Of a DNA stretch of 64,000 nt, positions 1-8,052 are shown one piece after another. A program made the translations under genes and the position numbers. The DNA comes from Pontibacter deserti (GTDB lineage Bacteria > Bacteroidota > Bacteroidia > Cytophagales > Hymenobacteraceae). The notes beneath the pieces are model-generated. The model did no database searches. It saw nothing but the letters and a program-made list of their open reading frames with translations, and was not told where the DNA came from. Position 1 is the first letter of the stretch, and each line of letters begins with the position of its first letter. Where the stretch lies: the NCBI RefSeq assembly GCF_023630255.1, contig NZ_JALPRS010000005.1:39670-103669 (forward strand). The letters run 5' to 3'.

Positions 1-1
1 T

Positions 2-982
2 ATCTATGTTGCAGTTGGTCAGAAAGCATCTACTGTAGCTCAGGTTGTTAAAGCTCTGACTGAAGGTGGTGCAATGGATTATACAGTAGTTGTTGCGGCT
101 TCTGCTTCTGATCCTGCTCCAATGCAGTTCTTTGCACCATTTACAGGTGCAGCTATCGGTGAGTTCTTCCGTGATACAGGACGTCCTGCACTGGTTGTTT
201 ATGATGACCTTTCTAAGCAGGCGGTAGCATACCGTGAAGTGTCTCTTCTACTAAGAAGACCACCAGGGCGTGAAGCTTATCCAGGTGACGTATTCTACCT
301 GCACTCTCGCTTATTAGAGCGTGCTGCAAAAGTTAACGCATCTGATGAGATTGCTCGTAACATGAACGACTTACCAGAGTCTATCCGTCATTTAGTGAAA
401 GGTGGTGGTTCTTTAACTGCACTTCCGATCATTGAGACACAGGCTGGTGACGTTTCTGCTTATATCCCGACAAACGTAATTTCTATTACAGACGGTCAGA
501 TCTTCCTTGAGACGAACTTGTTCAACTCAGGTATTCGTCCGGCGATCAACGTAGGTATCTCGGTATCTCGTGTGGGTGGTAACGCTCAGATCAAAGCGAT
601 GAAGAAAGTGTCTGGTACTCTGAAGCTTGATCAGGCGCAGTTCCGTGAACTGGAAGCGTTTGCTAAATTTGGTTCTGACCTGGATGCTGCTACTAAGCTT
701 ACAATTGAGCGTGGTCGTCGTAACCTGGAAATCCTGAAGCAGCCACAGTTCTCTCCGGTACCAGTTGCTGAGCAGGTAGCAATTATCTACTGCGCTACAA
801 ACGGTCTGTTGGATGATGTGCCTGTAACAGAAGTAAGAACTTTCGAGAAAGACTTCCAGCGTACAATGCGTGCGCAGCACCAGGATACTCTTAATGCTTT
901 GTTAGCCGGTAAACTGGATGACGAGACAACAGGAGTTATCCGTCAGGTAGCAAGAGAGCTTTCAGCTAAATACAAGAAGTAA
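2..982 (+). CDS. atpA: F1Fo ATP synthase subunit alpha, 5'-truncated by window edge
   Basis: Alpha subunit of the F1 catalytic head of ATP synthase, on the cytoplasmic face of the inner membrane, alternating with beta in the hexamer. The frame is open from base 2, so the gene enters from the left edge. 326 codons are visible against about 525 usual, so the first ~200 residues, including the P-loop, are missing. The visible part matches the family throughout: GQKAST near the left edge, the block [16 protein letters not shown], and the arginine-finger stretch GISVSRVGG. The ATG at 74 is internal, not the start. atpG follows after 75 bp on the same strand, the normal alpha-gamma order. I found no AASTATA heptamer inside this part of the gene, unlike most genes in the window, which may reflect high expression. 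Confidence 0.97.
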   Translation: MYVAVGQKASTVAQVVKALTEGGAMDYTVVVAASASDPAPMQFFAPFTGAAIGEFFRDTGRPALVVYDDLSKQAVAYREVSLLLRRPPGREAYPGDVFYLHSRLLERAAKVNASDEIARNMNDLPESIRHLVKGGGSLTALPIIETQAGDVSAYIPTNVISITDGQIFLETNLFNSGIRPAINVGISVSRVGGNAQIKAMKKVSGTLKLDQAQFRELEAFAKFGSDLDAATKLTIERGRRNLEILKQPQFSPVPVAEQVAIIYCATNGLLDDVPVTEVRTFEKDFQRTMRAQHQDTLNALLAGKLDDETTGVIRQVARELSAKYKK

Positions 983-1057
983 TATTTAAGTTATGCGTTA
1001 GGGGTTAAGAAGTATAAAGCTTCTTAGCCTTTAACTTTTGCTCATAACAAAAACTAT

Positions 1058-1948
1058 ATGGCAAGTTTAAAAGAGGTTAGAAGCCGCATTACATCGGTAT
1101 CGTCGACACAGCAGATTACAAAAGCCATGAAAATGGTGGCAGCTGCTAAGCTAAGACGTGCACAGGACAATATCCTGCGCATGCGCCCTTATGCGCAACG
1201 CTTAAGCGGTATTTTAGCTAACCTGTCTACGCTTACTGAAGGGTCTATAGAAAATAAGTATTCTGTAAAACGAGAAGTAAACAGAGTTCTTATTATAGCA
1301 GTTACTTCTGACCGTGGTCTGGCTGGTGCTTTTAACTCCAACATTATAAAGGCAGTTACAACATTAGCTGCTACAAAGTATAGCAGCCAATTAGAAGCCG
1401 GTAATGTTACCTTTTTAACATTAGGTAAAAAAGGCTTTGAAGCTTTGAGTAAGCGTGGTTTTAACGTTATAGGTGAGTACAATACAATCTTCACTAACCT
1501 TTCTTTCGATACGGTTCGTGCAGCTGCAGAGCGCGCGATGAATGGTTTCGTGTCAGGTGAGTTTGATCAGGTAGAGCTTATCTATAATGAGTTTAAGAAC
1601 GTAGCTACACAAATTGTACGTACTGAGCAGTTCCTTCCGATAGAAGAGCAGCAGATTGACGACAGCAGAGCAGCTACCCTTGTACCGGATTATACTTTTG
1701 AGCCATCTAAAGAAGAAATTATTCAGGAGCTGATACCTAAGTCATTGAAGATTCAGGTATACAAAGCCGTGTTAGAATCTAATGCATCAGAGCATGGTGC
1801 CCGAATGACTGCCATGGATAAGGCGACTGAAAATGCCGGTGAACTGCTGAAGGAGCTGAAGCTTACTTATAACAGGACACGACAGGCCGCTATCACGAAA
1901 GAGATTCTCGAGATCGTGGGTGGTGCCGAGGCCCTTGCTTCAAAATAA
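1058..1948 (+). CDS. atpG: F1Fo ATP synthase subunit gamma
   Basis: Central rotor shaft of F1, coupling Fo proton flow to conformational change in the alpha-beta hexamer. It has 296 aa, the usual length for this group. The N-terminal helix SLKEVRSRITSVSSTQQITK AMKMVAAAKLRRAQ and the C-terminal helix with MTAMDKATENAGELL are the two coiled strands of the shaft and are the most conserved parts of the family. The N-terminal ATG is the only plausible start. It lies 75 bp after atpA, probably in the same transcript, and is followed by a hairpin terminator at 1973-2006. No atpB or atpD follows, so the remaining subunits lie elsewhere or to the left. The assignment is secure. Confidence 0.97.
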   Translation: MASLKEVRSRITSVSSTQQITKAMKMVAAAKLRRAQDNILRMRPYAQRLSGILANLSTLTEGSIENKYSVKREVNRVLIIAVTSDRGLAGAFNSNIIKAVTTLAATKYSSQLEAGNVTFLTLGKKGFEALSKRGFNVIGEYNTIFTNLSFDTVRAAAERAMNGFVSGEFDQVELIYNEFKNVATQIVRTEQFLPIEEQQIDDSRAATLVPDYTFEPSKEEIIQELIPKSLKIQVYKAVLESNASEHGARMTAMDKATENAGELLKELKLTYNRTRQAAITKEILEIVGGAEALASK

Positions 1949-1972
1949 AGAAGAAAGAAATACCTATAAAGC

Positions 1973-2006
1973 AGCGCCCATCTCTAAGGTGGGCGTTGTT
2001 GTTTTA
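1973..2006 (+). terminator. Intrinsic terminator after atpG
   Basis: An 11-bp stem at 1973-1983 pairs with 1987-1997 (two G-U pairs, 3-base loop), followed by a T-rich run. It lies 24 bp after the atpG stop and closes the ATP synthase transcript. Confidence 0.75.
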
Positions 2007-2087
2007 TACCTGTACCATCTGCTGTTAATTAATTGTTAAAGATTAAGCTTTAGCAATTAAAGTATGCCATAACTAACGTGTTTACTC

Positions 2088-2095
2088 TAATTTTG
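2088..2095 (+). promoter_or_regulatory. Bacteroidota-type -7 box (TAATTTTG) for the phosphatase gene
   Basis: An exact match to the TAnnTTTG -7 element, 21 bp before the ATG at 2117. No convincing -33 TTG was seen. Its position inside the longer open frame that begins at 2078 argues that translation starts at 2117. Confidence 0.5.
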
Positions 2096-2116
2096 GGTCA
2101 GACGCTAAAAGGAGAG

Positions 2117-3778
2117 ATGAAAATAATAGCCACTAAAATACTTCTTGTATGGATGCTCCTGCTTACAGCATGTGCAGCAAATACTGGAAAAACAGTTAGT
2201 CAGAAAGAAGTTACAGCTACACTTAACCGTCCAAAACTGGTAGTAGGTATAGTAGTGGACCAGATGCGTTATGATTTCTTATACCGCTACTGGGACAAGT
2301 ATGGGGAGGATGGTTTTAAAAAACTGGTAAGGCAGGGGTTCAATTTTAAGAACACCAACTATAATTACGTACCAACTTACACAGCACCGGGGCATGCAAG
2401 TATCTATACAGGCAGTATACCAGCGGTAAATGGCATCATAGCAAATAGCTGGTATAACCGGGAAACCGGAAAAACGATGTATTGTGTAGAAGATAAGACG
2501 GTAAAAACAGTGGGAAGTACATCAAAAGCCGGTGAGATGTCTCCTAAAAATTTACTTTCTACAACTATAACAGATCAACTGCAGTTAGCCACAAACAAAA
2601 GAGCTAAAGTAATTAGTGTTGCTTTAAAAGACAGAGGTGCTGTAATACCAGGAGGCTATATGGCAGACGGTGCTTATTGGTTTGATTCGCAGACAGGGAA
2701 TTTTATAACAAGTACGTTTTACCAAAGTGCGTTGCCAGATTGGGTAAATGAATTTAACCAACAAAAACTGGCTGAAAAGTACCTGAACCAGACTTGGAAT
2801 ACGCTGTTCCCAATAGAGCAATATACCAATAGTACTGCTGACAACATGCCTTACGAAGAAGGATTATATGGAAAAAAAGAACCTGTATTTCCTTATGATC
2901 TGGCCGAAATCAGAGGAAAAGATTTCGAACTTTTACGTACAACTCCCTTTGGTAACACGTTAACTAAAGACTTTGCTGTTAAAGCTTTGCACGCAGAGCA
3001 ATTAGGTAAAGGAGATGCTACAGATTTTTTATCGGTTAGTTTTTCATCTACAGACTACATAGGACATGACTTTGGGCCTAATTCTGTTGAAGTTGAAGAC
3101 ACTTACCTGCGCCTGGACAGAGAAATAGCTGCTTTGCTACAAGAGCTGGAGAAAACAGTTGGAAAAGAAAACCTGTTAGTATTCCTGACAGCGGACCACG
3201 GGATAGCAAATGTTACCGCGTACATGGTCTCAGAGAGAGCAACTGCCGGTGCTATAAACTATAATGTGATAGGCGACTCTTTAAAGGCATACATGGGGCG
3301 TACCTATGGAGAAGGTAAATGGATGGAAAAGTATACTAATCAGCAAGTATACCTTAACCGTAAACTAATAGCTGAAAAGAAGCTGAAGCTAACAGATGTG
3401 CAGCAGGATGTAGCCAATTATATAACTACGCTGGAAGGTGTAGCCAGAACGATAACTGCTGAAACCTTACAGAATACCAGTTGGAGCCATGGCCAGATGC
3501 GGCAGGTAGAGAATGGGTATAATGCGCGTCGCTCCGGAGACGTTATGGTACAACTGGAACCAAACTGGCAAAAGCATGGGCCGAAAGGAACAGCACACGG
3601 CTCTTACTCTACCCACGATACGCACGTGCCTCTTTTGTGGTATGGCTGGAAAGTTAAACCAGGAGAAAGCGCTGCTGCAGTAGAAATAACAGACATAGCA
3701 CCAACGCTGGCTACATGGCTACATATACAGGAGCCAAGTGGAAGTACAGGAAAAGCATTACAGGAATACATGAAATAA
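2117..3778 (+). CDS. PafA-like alkaline phosphatase / phosphodiesterase lipoprotein
   Basis: Periplasmic metallo-phosphomonoesterase or phosphodiesterase of the alkaline phosphatase superfamily, 553 aa. I chose the ATG at 2117 because an AGGAGA stretch precedes it, a -7 box lies within the longer frame, and the signal peptide then starts cleanly (MKIIATKILLVWMLLLTAC, with LTAC as lipobox). Metal and nucleophile motifs of the PafA group are visible: VVDQMRYD (first metal Asp), TYTAPGHAS (nucleophile Thr), STDYIGHDFGP, LTADHGI, and THDTHVPLLWYG near the C-terminus (final metal His). Family knowledge suggests release of phosphate from organic phosphoesters. The exact substrate cannot be told from sequence. 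It is probably transcribed alone, with ppa 40 bp downstream possibly in the same transcript. Confidence 0.88.
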   Translation: MKIIATKILLVWMLLLTACAANTGKTVSQKEVTATLNRPKLVVGIVVDQMRYDFLYRYWDKYGEDGFKKLVRQGFNFKNTNYNYVPTYTAPGHASIYTGSIPAVNGIIANSWYNRETGKTMYCVEDKTVKTVGSTSKAGEMSPKNLLSTTITDQLQLATNKRAKVISVALKDRGAVIPGGYMADGAYWFDSQTGNFITSTFYQSALPDWVNEFNQQKLAEKYLNQTWNTLFPIEQYTNSTADNMPYEEGLYGKKEPVFPYDLAEIRGKDFELLRTTPFGNTLTKDFAVKALHAEQLGKGDATDFLSVSFSSTDYIGHDFGPNSVEVEDTYLRLDREIAALLQELEKTVGKENLLVFLTADHGIANVTAYMVSERATAGAINYNVIGDSLKAYMGRTYGEGKWMEKYTNQQVYLNRKLIAEKKLKLTDVQQDVANYITTLEGVARTITAETLQNTSWSHGQMRQVENGYNARRSGDVMVQLEPNWQKHGPKGTAHGSYSTHDTHVPLLWYGWKVKPGESAAAVEITDIAPTLATWLHIQEPSGSTGKALQEYMK

Positions 3779-3818
3779 TAAAGCACTGAAAGTAAGTGCT
3801 AAAGTATAATTAAGAGTT

Positions 3819-4385
3819 ATGAATAATTTAGACAAAAACAATCCATGGCATAGCGTGAGCTACGGTGAGGAAGCTCCAAGTGTAGTAACTGCCATCATTG
3901 AAATACCAAAAGGATCGAAGGCGAAGTATGAGTTGGACAAAGAAAGCGGAATGCTGAAGCTGGACCGTGTACTTTTCTCTTCAATTCACTATCCTGCTAA
4001 CTATGGCTTTATACCTAAAACCTATTGCGACGATAAAGACCCGTTAGATATCCTGGTGATCTGTTCTGTAGATGTGCAGCCAATGTGCCTTATCGATGCG
4101 AAAGTGATCGGTGTAATGCAGATGATCGATAACAACGAAGAAGATGATAAGATCATAGCTGTTGCAAACAATGATATGTCTGTACGCCACATCAACGATA
4201 TTTCTGAGTTACCGCCACATACATTACTTGAAGTTCGTCGTTTCTTTGAAGATTATAAGAAGCTGGAGCATAAAGAAGTAATAGTAGAGCAGTTTTTAGG
4301 TCGTGAACATGCATACCAGATCATACAGGACAGCATTAACTTGTATAATGCAACCTTTACTGAAGAAAAGCAGAACGTACTATAA
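3819..4385 (+). CDS. ppa: Inorganic pyrophosphatase (family I)
   Basis: Soluble Mg-dependent enzyme hydrolysing pyrophosphate to phosphate, pulling biosynthetic reactions forward. It has 188 aa, within the family I range. The active-site signature [10 protein letters not shown] (around residues 67-77) carries the three metal-binding Asp residues. The substrate-contact stretch [12 protein letters not shown] precedes it. It starts at an ATG 40 bp after the upstream phosphatase and is followed by a terminator at 4404-4437. A phosphatase gene directly upstream may be coincidence or part of a phosphate-recovery unit. Confidence 0.96.
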   Translation: MNNLDKNNPWHSVSYGEEAPSVVTAIIEIPKGSKAKYELDKESGMLKLDRVLFSSIHYPANYGFIPKTYCDDKDPLDILVICSVDVQPMCLIDAKVIGVMQMIDNNEEDDKIIAVANNDMSVRHINDISELPPHTLLEVRRFFEDYKKLEHKEVIVEQFLGREHAYQIIQDSINLYNATFTEEKQNVL

Positions 4386-4403
4386 GAATTTACTTTCCTG
4401 TTT

Positions 4404-4437
4404 AGCCTGGCGTGGGGTTTCCTGTGTCAGGCTTTTT
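4404..4437 (+). terminator. Intrinsic terminator after ppa
   Basis: Stem AGCCTGGC (4404-4411) with GTCAGGCT (4426-4433), one G-U pair, then six T. It lies 18 bp after the ppa stop. Confidence 0.75.
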
Positions 4438-4495
4438 TGTTTTAAGCCGTACCTGATTTGATAAAAGAGTAATAGTTTCGAACTTGCAGTAACAG

Positions 4496-5398
4496 ATGAA
4501 GGAACAAAGTATAGATCAGGAGATAAACTATAAAAATAAGAAAGCTTATAGTTTGCTGCTAAAAGTGCTGACAGGCATACTTTATAGCAGCATCTTTATT
4601 TCGTTCTGTGCCTTCGCTCTTACTATCGAAACCTATAAACTCGCCAGGCTGCCTGTATCTATACCCATGGCAGTCTTCGTTTTTCTGGCAACATTGTTTA
4701 CTTATAACCTGAGCAGTGTACAAAGTATACTGCGGAGAAAGAAACCTGCCTTACAGCCGGACACTACTTGGTGGCAACGGCATAAAAAGAAGCTGGCTAT
4801 AGTAGGCCTGGTAAGTATAGCTTTAGCAGTAGCTGTATACTTTTACTTTGATCTCCGTTTAAATATATGGTTCGTGCTGCATCTGGCAATTATTTCAATA
4901 GGGTATACCATCCCGATCATGTACCGCAAGAAAAGTGTGCAGCCTTTGCGTCGTGTGCCTTTGCTAAAGGTATTCCTGATAGCATATGTGTGGGCAGTTG
5001 TAACAGCTTTGTTTCCGTTGATAGATGCCGATATTTACGTGCTGGACTTGGGCGCTTTGCAGTTATTCCTCCGGCGTTTCCTGTTTATACTTGCCCTTGC
5101 GCTGCTTTTTGATATCCGTGATTATACCTACGACCGCCATACCAATACATTAACGGTGCCGGGGCTTATTGGGGTAAGATACACAAAGCTGCTCTCGCTG
5201 GGGCTGTTGCTGTTATATGCTGTAGTGGTAAGTATAACCGAAGGGGGAGGTATAGAAACTGCGTTGCTACTAGCTACAGCTGCAGCGGCTCTGGTCGTAA
5301 TCTTTTCTTCAGAATTAAAACCGAGGATATATTTTTTACTACTGGCTGATGGAGCGATGCTGTTACATGCAGCATTGGTATACTTTGCCAGAACTTAA
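4496..5398 (+). CDS. UbiA-like polytopic membrane protein
   Basis: Integral membrane protein of 300 aa with about eight hydrophobic segments spread along its length. The stretch LLFDIRDYTYDR (around residues 203-214) resembles the second Asp-rich motif of UbiA prenyltransferases, which transfer polyprenyl chains to aromatic or other acceptors. The expected first motif (N/DxxxD between helices 2 and 3) is not evident: the corresponding place reads TYNLSSVQSI. It may therefore be a catalytically altered or inactive relative. Its 3' end overlaps the convergent nnr gene by 4 bp. Weak SD; the ATG at 4496 precedes a lysine-rich cytoplasmic N-terminus. The substrate is unknown. Confidence 0.6.
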   Translation: MKEQSIDQEINYKNKKAYSLLLKVLTGILYSSIFISFCAFALTIETYKLARLPVSIPMAVFVFLATLFTYNLSSVQSILRRKKPALQPDTTWWQRHKKKLAIVGLVSIALAVAVYFYFDLRLNIWFVLHLAIISIGYTIPIMYRKKSVQPLRRVPLLKVFLIAYVWAVVTALFPLIDADIYVLDLGALQLFLRRFLFILALALLFDIRDYTYDRHTNTLTVPGLIGVRYTKLLSLGLLLLYAVVVSITEGGGIETALLLATAAAALVVIFSSELKPRIYFLLLADGAMLLHAALVYFART

Positions 5399-6906
5399 GA
5401 AGTAGCAAGCATCATAAAAGCCTGTGGCAGATGATCAACCAGGTCTGAAGCTACCATTCCGATAGCACCTACTTTCTGTAATGCAAGATCTCCGGCAAGG
5501 CCGTGCACAAAAACACCAAGTATACAAGCCTCTTCCAAAGCATAACCCTGCGCTACCAAAGCCGAGATCACACCTGTTAATACATCGCCGGTGCCACCGG
5601 TGGCCATGCCTGCATTACCTGTGGTATTAAAGTATACCTTACCTTCCGGGGTGCCTATGGCGGTGTTAGCTCCTTTTAAAGCAATATAGCAACTATATTC
5701 CCGGCAAAATTCGCGCATATCTTCCAGGCGATCATAATGATTTTTGGACTTGCCAACCAGCCGCTCAAATTCTTTAGGATGAGGTGTAAAAATTACCTTG
5801 TTTTTTGGTAACTGAGCTTTTAACCTGTCGCTGCTGGCAATAATGTTAATGGCATCGGCATCAATAACCATCGGATGAGTTGACGTAGCCAGTAACTGCC
5901 CGATTGCTGTTTTAGTTACTTTCTCCTTGCCCATTCCCGGCCCCATTCCTATTGCTGTATATTTCTCTGTGTCTTCAGGCAACTCAGAAATAAACAGTTT
6001 ATGCTTATCTGTTAAGGTCATGGCTTCGGGTACGGCCGTCTGAAGTATAGAGTAGCCAGAAGTTGGTACATGCATAGTAAGTAAGCCTACACCGCTCCGC
6101 AGGCAAGCCCGCGCTGCCAGTACCGCTGCCCCCATTTTTCCATAGCCACCACACATTAAAAGTGCATGCCCATACGAACCTTTATGCGAGAATTTTGCCC
6201 GGGGTTTAAGCAGTTGCTTTACATCGTCTGAAGTGATACAGTAATAGTTGGCAGATGCTTCTGCAATAAAGGCTGGGCTCAGTCCAATAGGTACCGTATG
6301 CCACTCCCCAACATAAGGCTCATGCTGCGGCAGGAAAAAGGCGAGCTTAGGCAGCTCAAAACTTATCGTATAGTTTGCCCGCATTATGGCTCCTTCTTCT
6401 GGTGTCTGGCTATCAGTATAAAGCCCTGAAGGTATGTCGATGGCTGTGATGCATGCACCGCTGTTGTTCAGGTGTTGTATAACTTCTGCAAATAAACCGC
6501 TGACAGGCCGGTTAAGGCCTGTGCCGAAGAGCGCGTCTATCACACAATGCTTAGTATGAAGTGCCGGCAGATCGGCTGAGGAATGTATGTAATGTGGTGC
6601 TACTGCCTCGGGAAGGCGCTGCAGGTTTACTTTATGATCAGGAGACGCATTGGCAGAATCTCCAACTATAAATACTTTTACATGATGTTGCCGCTGAGAA
6701 AGCAACCGGGCCACTGCCAAACCATCGCCACCGTTGTTGCCGGGCCCGCAGAAAATGTACACGTATTGCTGTGGCATGAACTTGTTCTCGAACCAACATA
6801 CAAAAGCCTTGGCTGCCCGTTCCATCAGCTCCAGCGAATCTATTTCTTCATACTGTAAGGTTGCGGCATCGGCGTCATGTGTCTGGGCTGCGGAAAGAAT
6901 TTTCAT
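5395..6906 (-). CDS. nnr: Bifunctional NAD(P)H-hydrate epimerase / ADP-dependent dehydratase
   Basis: Repairs hydrated, inactive NADH and NADPH. The N-terminal half (residues about 1-215, YjeF_N fold) interconverts R and S hydrates, and the C-terminal half (about 230-500, ribokinase-like) dehydrates the S form using ADP. The epimerase motif GPGNNGGDGLAVAR is at about residues 54-67. In the C-terminal half, YGKMGAAVLAARACLRSGVG, GPGMG, TPHPKEF and the catalytic TGGTGDVLTG are all present. At 503 aa it is the normal size for the fused enzyme. The ATG at 6906 gives a correct epimerase N-terminus. It is convergent with the UbiA-like gene, and upstream is a 171-bp AT-rich divergent region. Confidence 0.95.
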   Translation of the reverse strand: MKILSAAQTHDADAATLQYEEIDSLELMERAAKAFVCWFENKFMPQQYVYIFCGPGNNGGDGLAVARLLSQRQHHVKVFIVGDSANASPDHKVNLQRLPEAVAPHYIHSSADLPALHTKHCVIDALFGTGLNRPVSGLFAEVIQHLNNSGACITAIDIPSGLYTDSQTPEEGAIMRANYTISFELPKLAFFLPQHEPYVGEWHTVPIGLSPAFIAEASANYYCITSDDVKQLLKPRAKFSHKGSYGHALLMCGGYGKMGAAVLAARACLRSGVGLLTMHVPTSGYSILQTAVPEAMTLTDKHKLFISELPEDTEKYTAIGMGPGMGKEKVTKTAIGQLLATSTHPMVIDADAINIIASSDRLKAQLPKNKVIFTPHPKEFERLVGKSKNHYDRLEDMREFCREYSCYIALKGANTAIGTPEGKVYFNTTGNAGMATGGTGDVLTGVISALVAQGYALEEACILGVFVHGLAGDLALQKVGAIGMVASDLVDHLPQAFMMLATS

Positions 6907-7077
6907 GTGGAACAGCAGGTTAAATTTTTCTTTAAAACATTAGATGTATTAAATATTGAAACTGTTTTATTTACTTTATAAAATATTAGATGTTGCTATA
7001 GCTAAAGAAATTATACCTTTTAAATCTTTATACTTCTGCATTATCAATTTAACTGAAAACAACTTAATCCAATACTT

Positions 7078-7983
7078 ATGAAACAATTTTACATTTTATT
7101 ATTCTCTCTATTCTTAGGGTATTCCTCCTTTGCGCAGTCAGATTCTACAAGTCTGGAAATTGAAAAAATAGAGAAATCACTTAAGTACCAATACGGTGAA
7201 ATTTCTTTAGGGGAAGGTATGGCAAAACTTAATGTACCTAAAGGATTTAAATACCTTGATGCAGAACAGGCCGAGTACGTGCTGACAGAACTATGGGGTA
7301 ATCCGGCATCAGGTACATCTTTAGGAATGTTAGTACCGGAAGGACAAGGTGTTTTGGATGATGACTCCTGGGTATTTGATATCGAATACGAAGCGATGGG
7401 ATATGTAAAAGATACCGATGCATCTGAAATAGACTATAACGAGCTATTAACTACCATGAAAGAAGACATGGTGGAAGAAAGCAAAGAAAGAGTTGCCAAC
7501 GGATATGATGGGATAGAGCTAATAGGCTGGGCATCGAAGCCATACTATGACAATGAGAAGAAGACGCTACACTGGGCTAAAGAACTAAAGTTTGGTAATG
7601 CAGAGACCAATACATTAAACTATAATGTGCGTGTGCTTGGCCGTAAAGGAGTTTTAATGCTTAATGCTATTGCTGCTATGGGTAGTTTGCCTGAAGTAAA
7701 GCAGAATATTCCTTTAGTTGTTAACAGTGTGACATTTGAGCAAGGCCATAGTTATTTTGACTTTGATCCGGAGGTAGACGAAGTGGCCGCCTGGACTATA
7801 GGAAGTTTAGTTGCAGGAAAGATTCTTACTAAGCTTGGCTTCTTTGCACTTATACTTAAATTCTGGAAAGTAATTGCGTTTGCACTTGTAAGTGGTGGCG
7901 GTGCTTTATATAAATGGGTGAAAGGTAGAAAACGAGAAGAGGAATCTGTTATAATAGAAGAGCAGGAAAAAGTACTGAACTAA
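7078..7983 (+). CDS. DUF2167 membrane-anchored exported protein
   Basis: Protein of 301 aa that I recognise as DUF2167. It starts with a signal peptide (MKQFYILLFSLFLGYSSFAQ). The soluble domain (about residues 25-225) includes the motifs YQYGEISLGEGMAKLNVP and LTELWGNPASGTSLGMLVP, which are typical of the family, and GWASKPYYDNEKKTLHWAKE. A hydrophobic segment at about 243-275 anchors the C-terminus, followed by a charged tail KGRKREEE. The function is unknown; family members are exported and membrane-anchored. The gene stands alone, divergent from nnr, and is closed by the strong hairpin at 8003-8050. Confidence 0.8.
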   Translation: MKQFYILLFSLFLGYSSFAQSDSTSLEIEKIEKSLKYQYGEISLGEGMAKLNVPKGFKYLDAEQAEYVLTELWGNPASGTSLGMLVPEGQGVLDDDSWVFDIEYEAMGYVKDTDASEIDYNELLTTMKEDMVEESKERVANGYDGIELIGWASKPYYDNEKKTLHWAKELKFGNAETNTLNYNVRVLGRKGVLMLNAIAAMGSLPEVKQNIPLVVNSVTFEQGHSYFDFDPEVDEVAAWTIGSLVAGKILTKLGFFALILKFWKVIAFALVSGGGALYKWVKGRKREEESVIIEEQEKVLN

Positions 7984-8002
7984 CAACTGGGTTAGTACTT
8001 TT

Positions 8003-8050
8003 ATAAACCCCGCAACTACTCAGTTCTACCTGAGTGGTTGTGGGGTTTAT
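8003..8050. terminator. Bidirectional terminator hairpin between convergent genes
   Basis: A 21-bp stem (8003-8023 with 8030-8050) with only two G-U type mismatches and a 6-base loop. It sits between two convergent genes and can serve both strands. Confidence 0.85.
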
Positions 8051-8052
8051 CA

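Noticed and set aside
2078..2116. Longer N-terminus for the PafA-like protein
   Set aside because: The extra 13 codons overlap an exact -7 promoter box and spoil the lipoprotein signal peptide.
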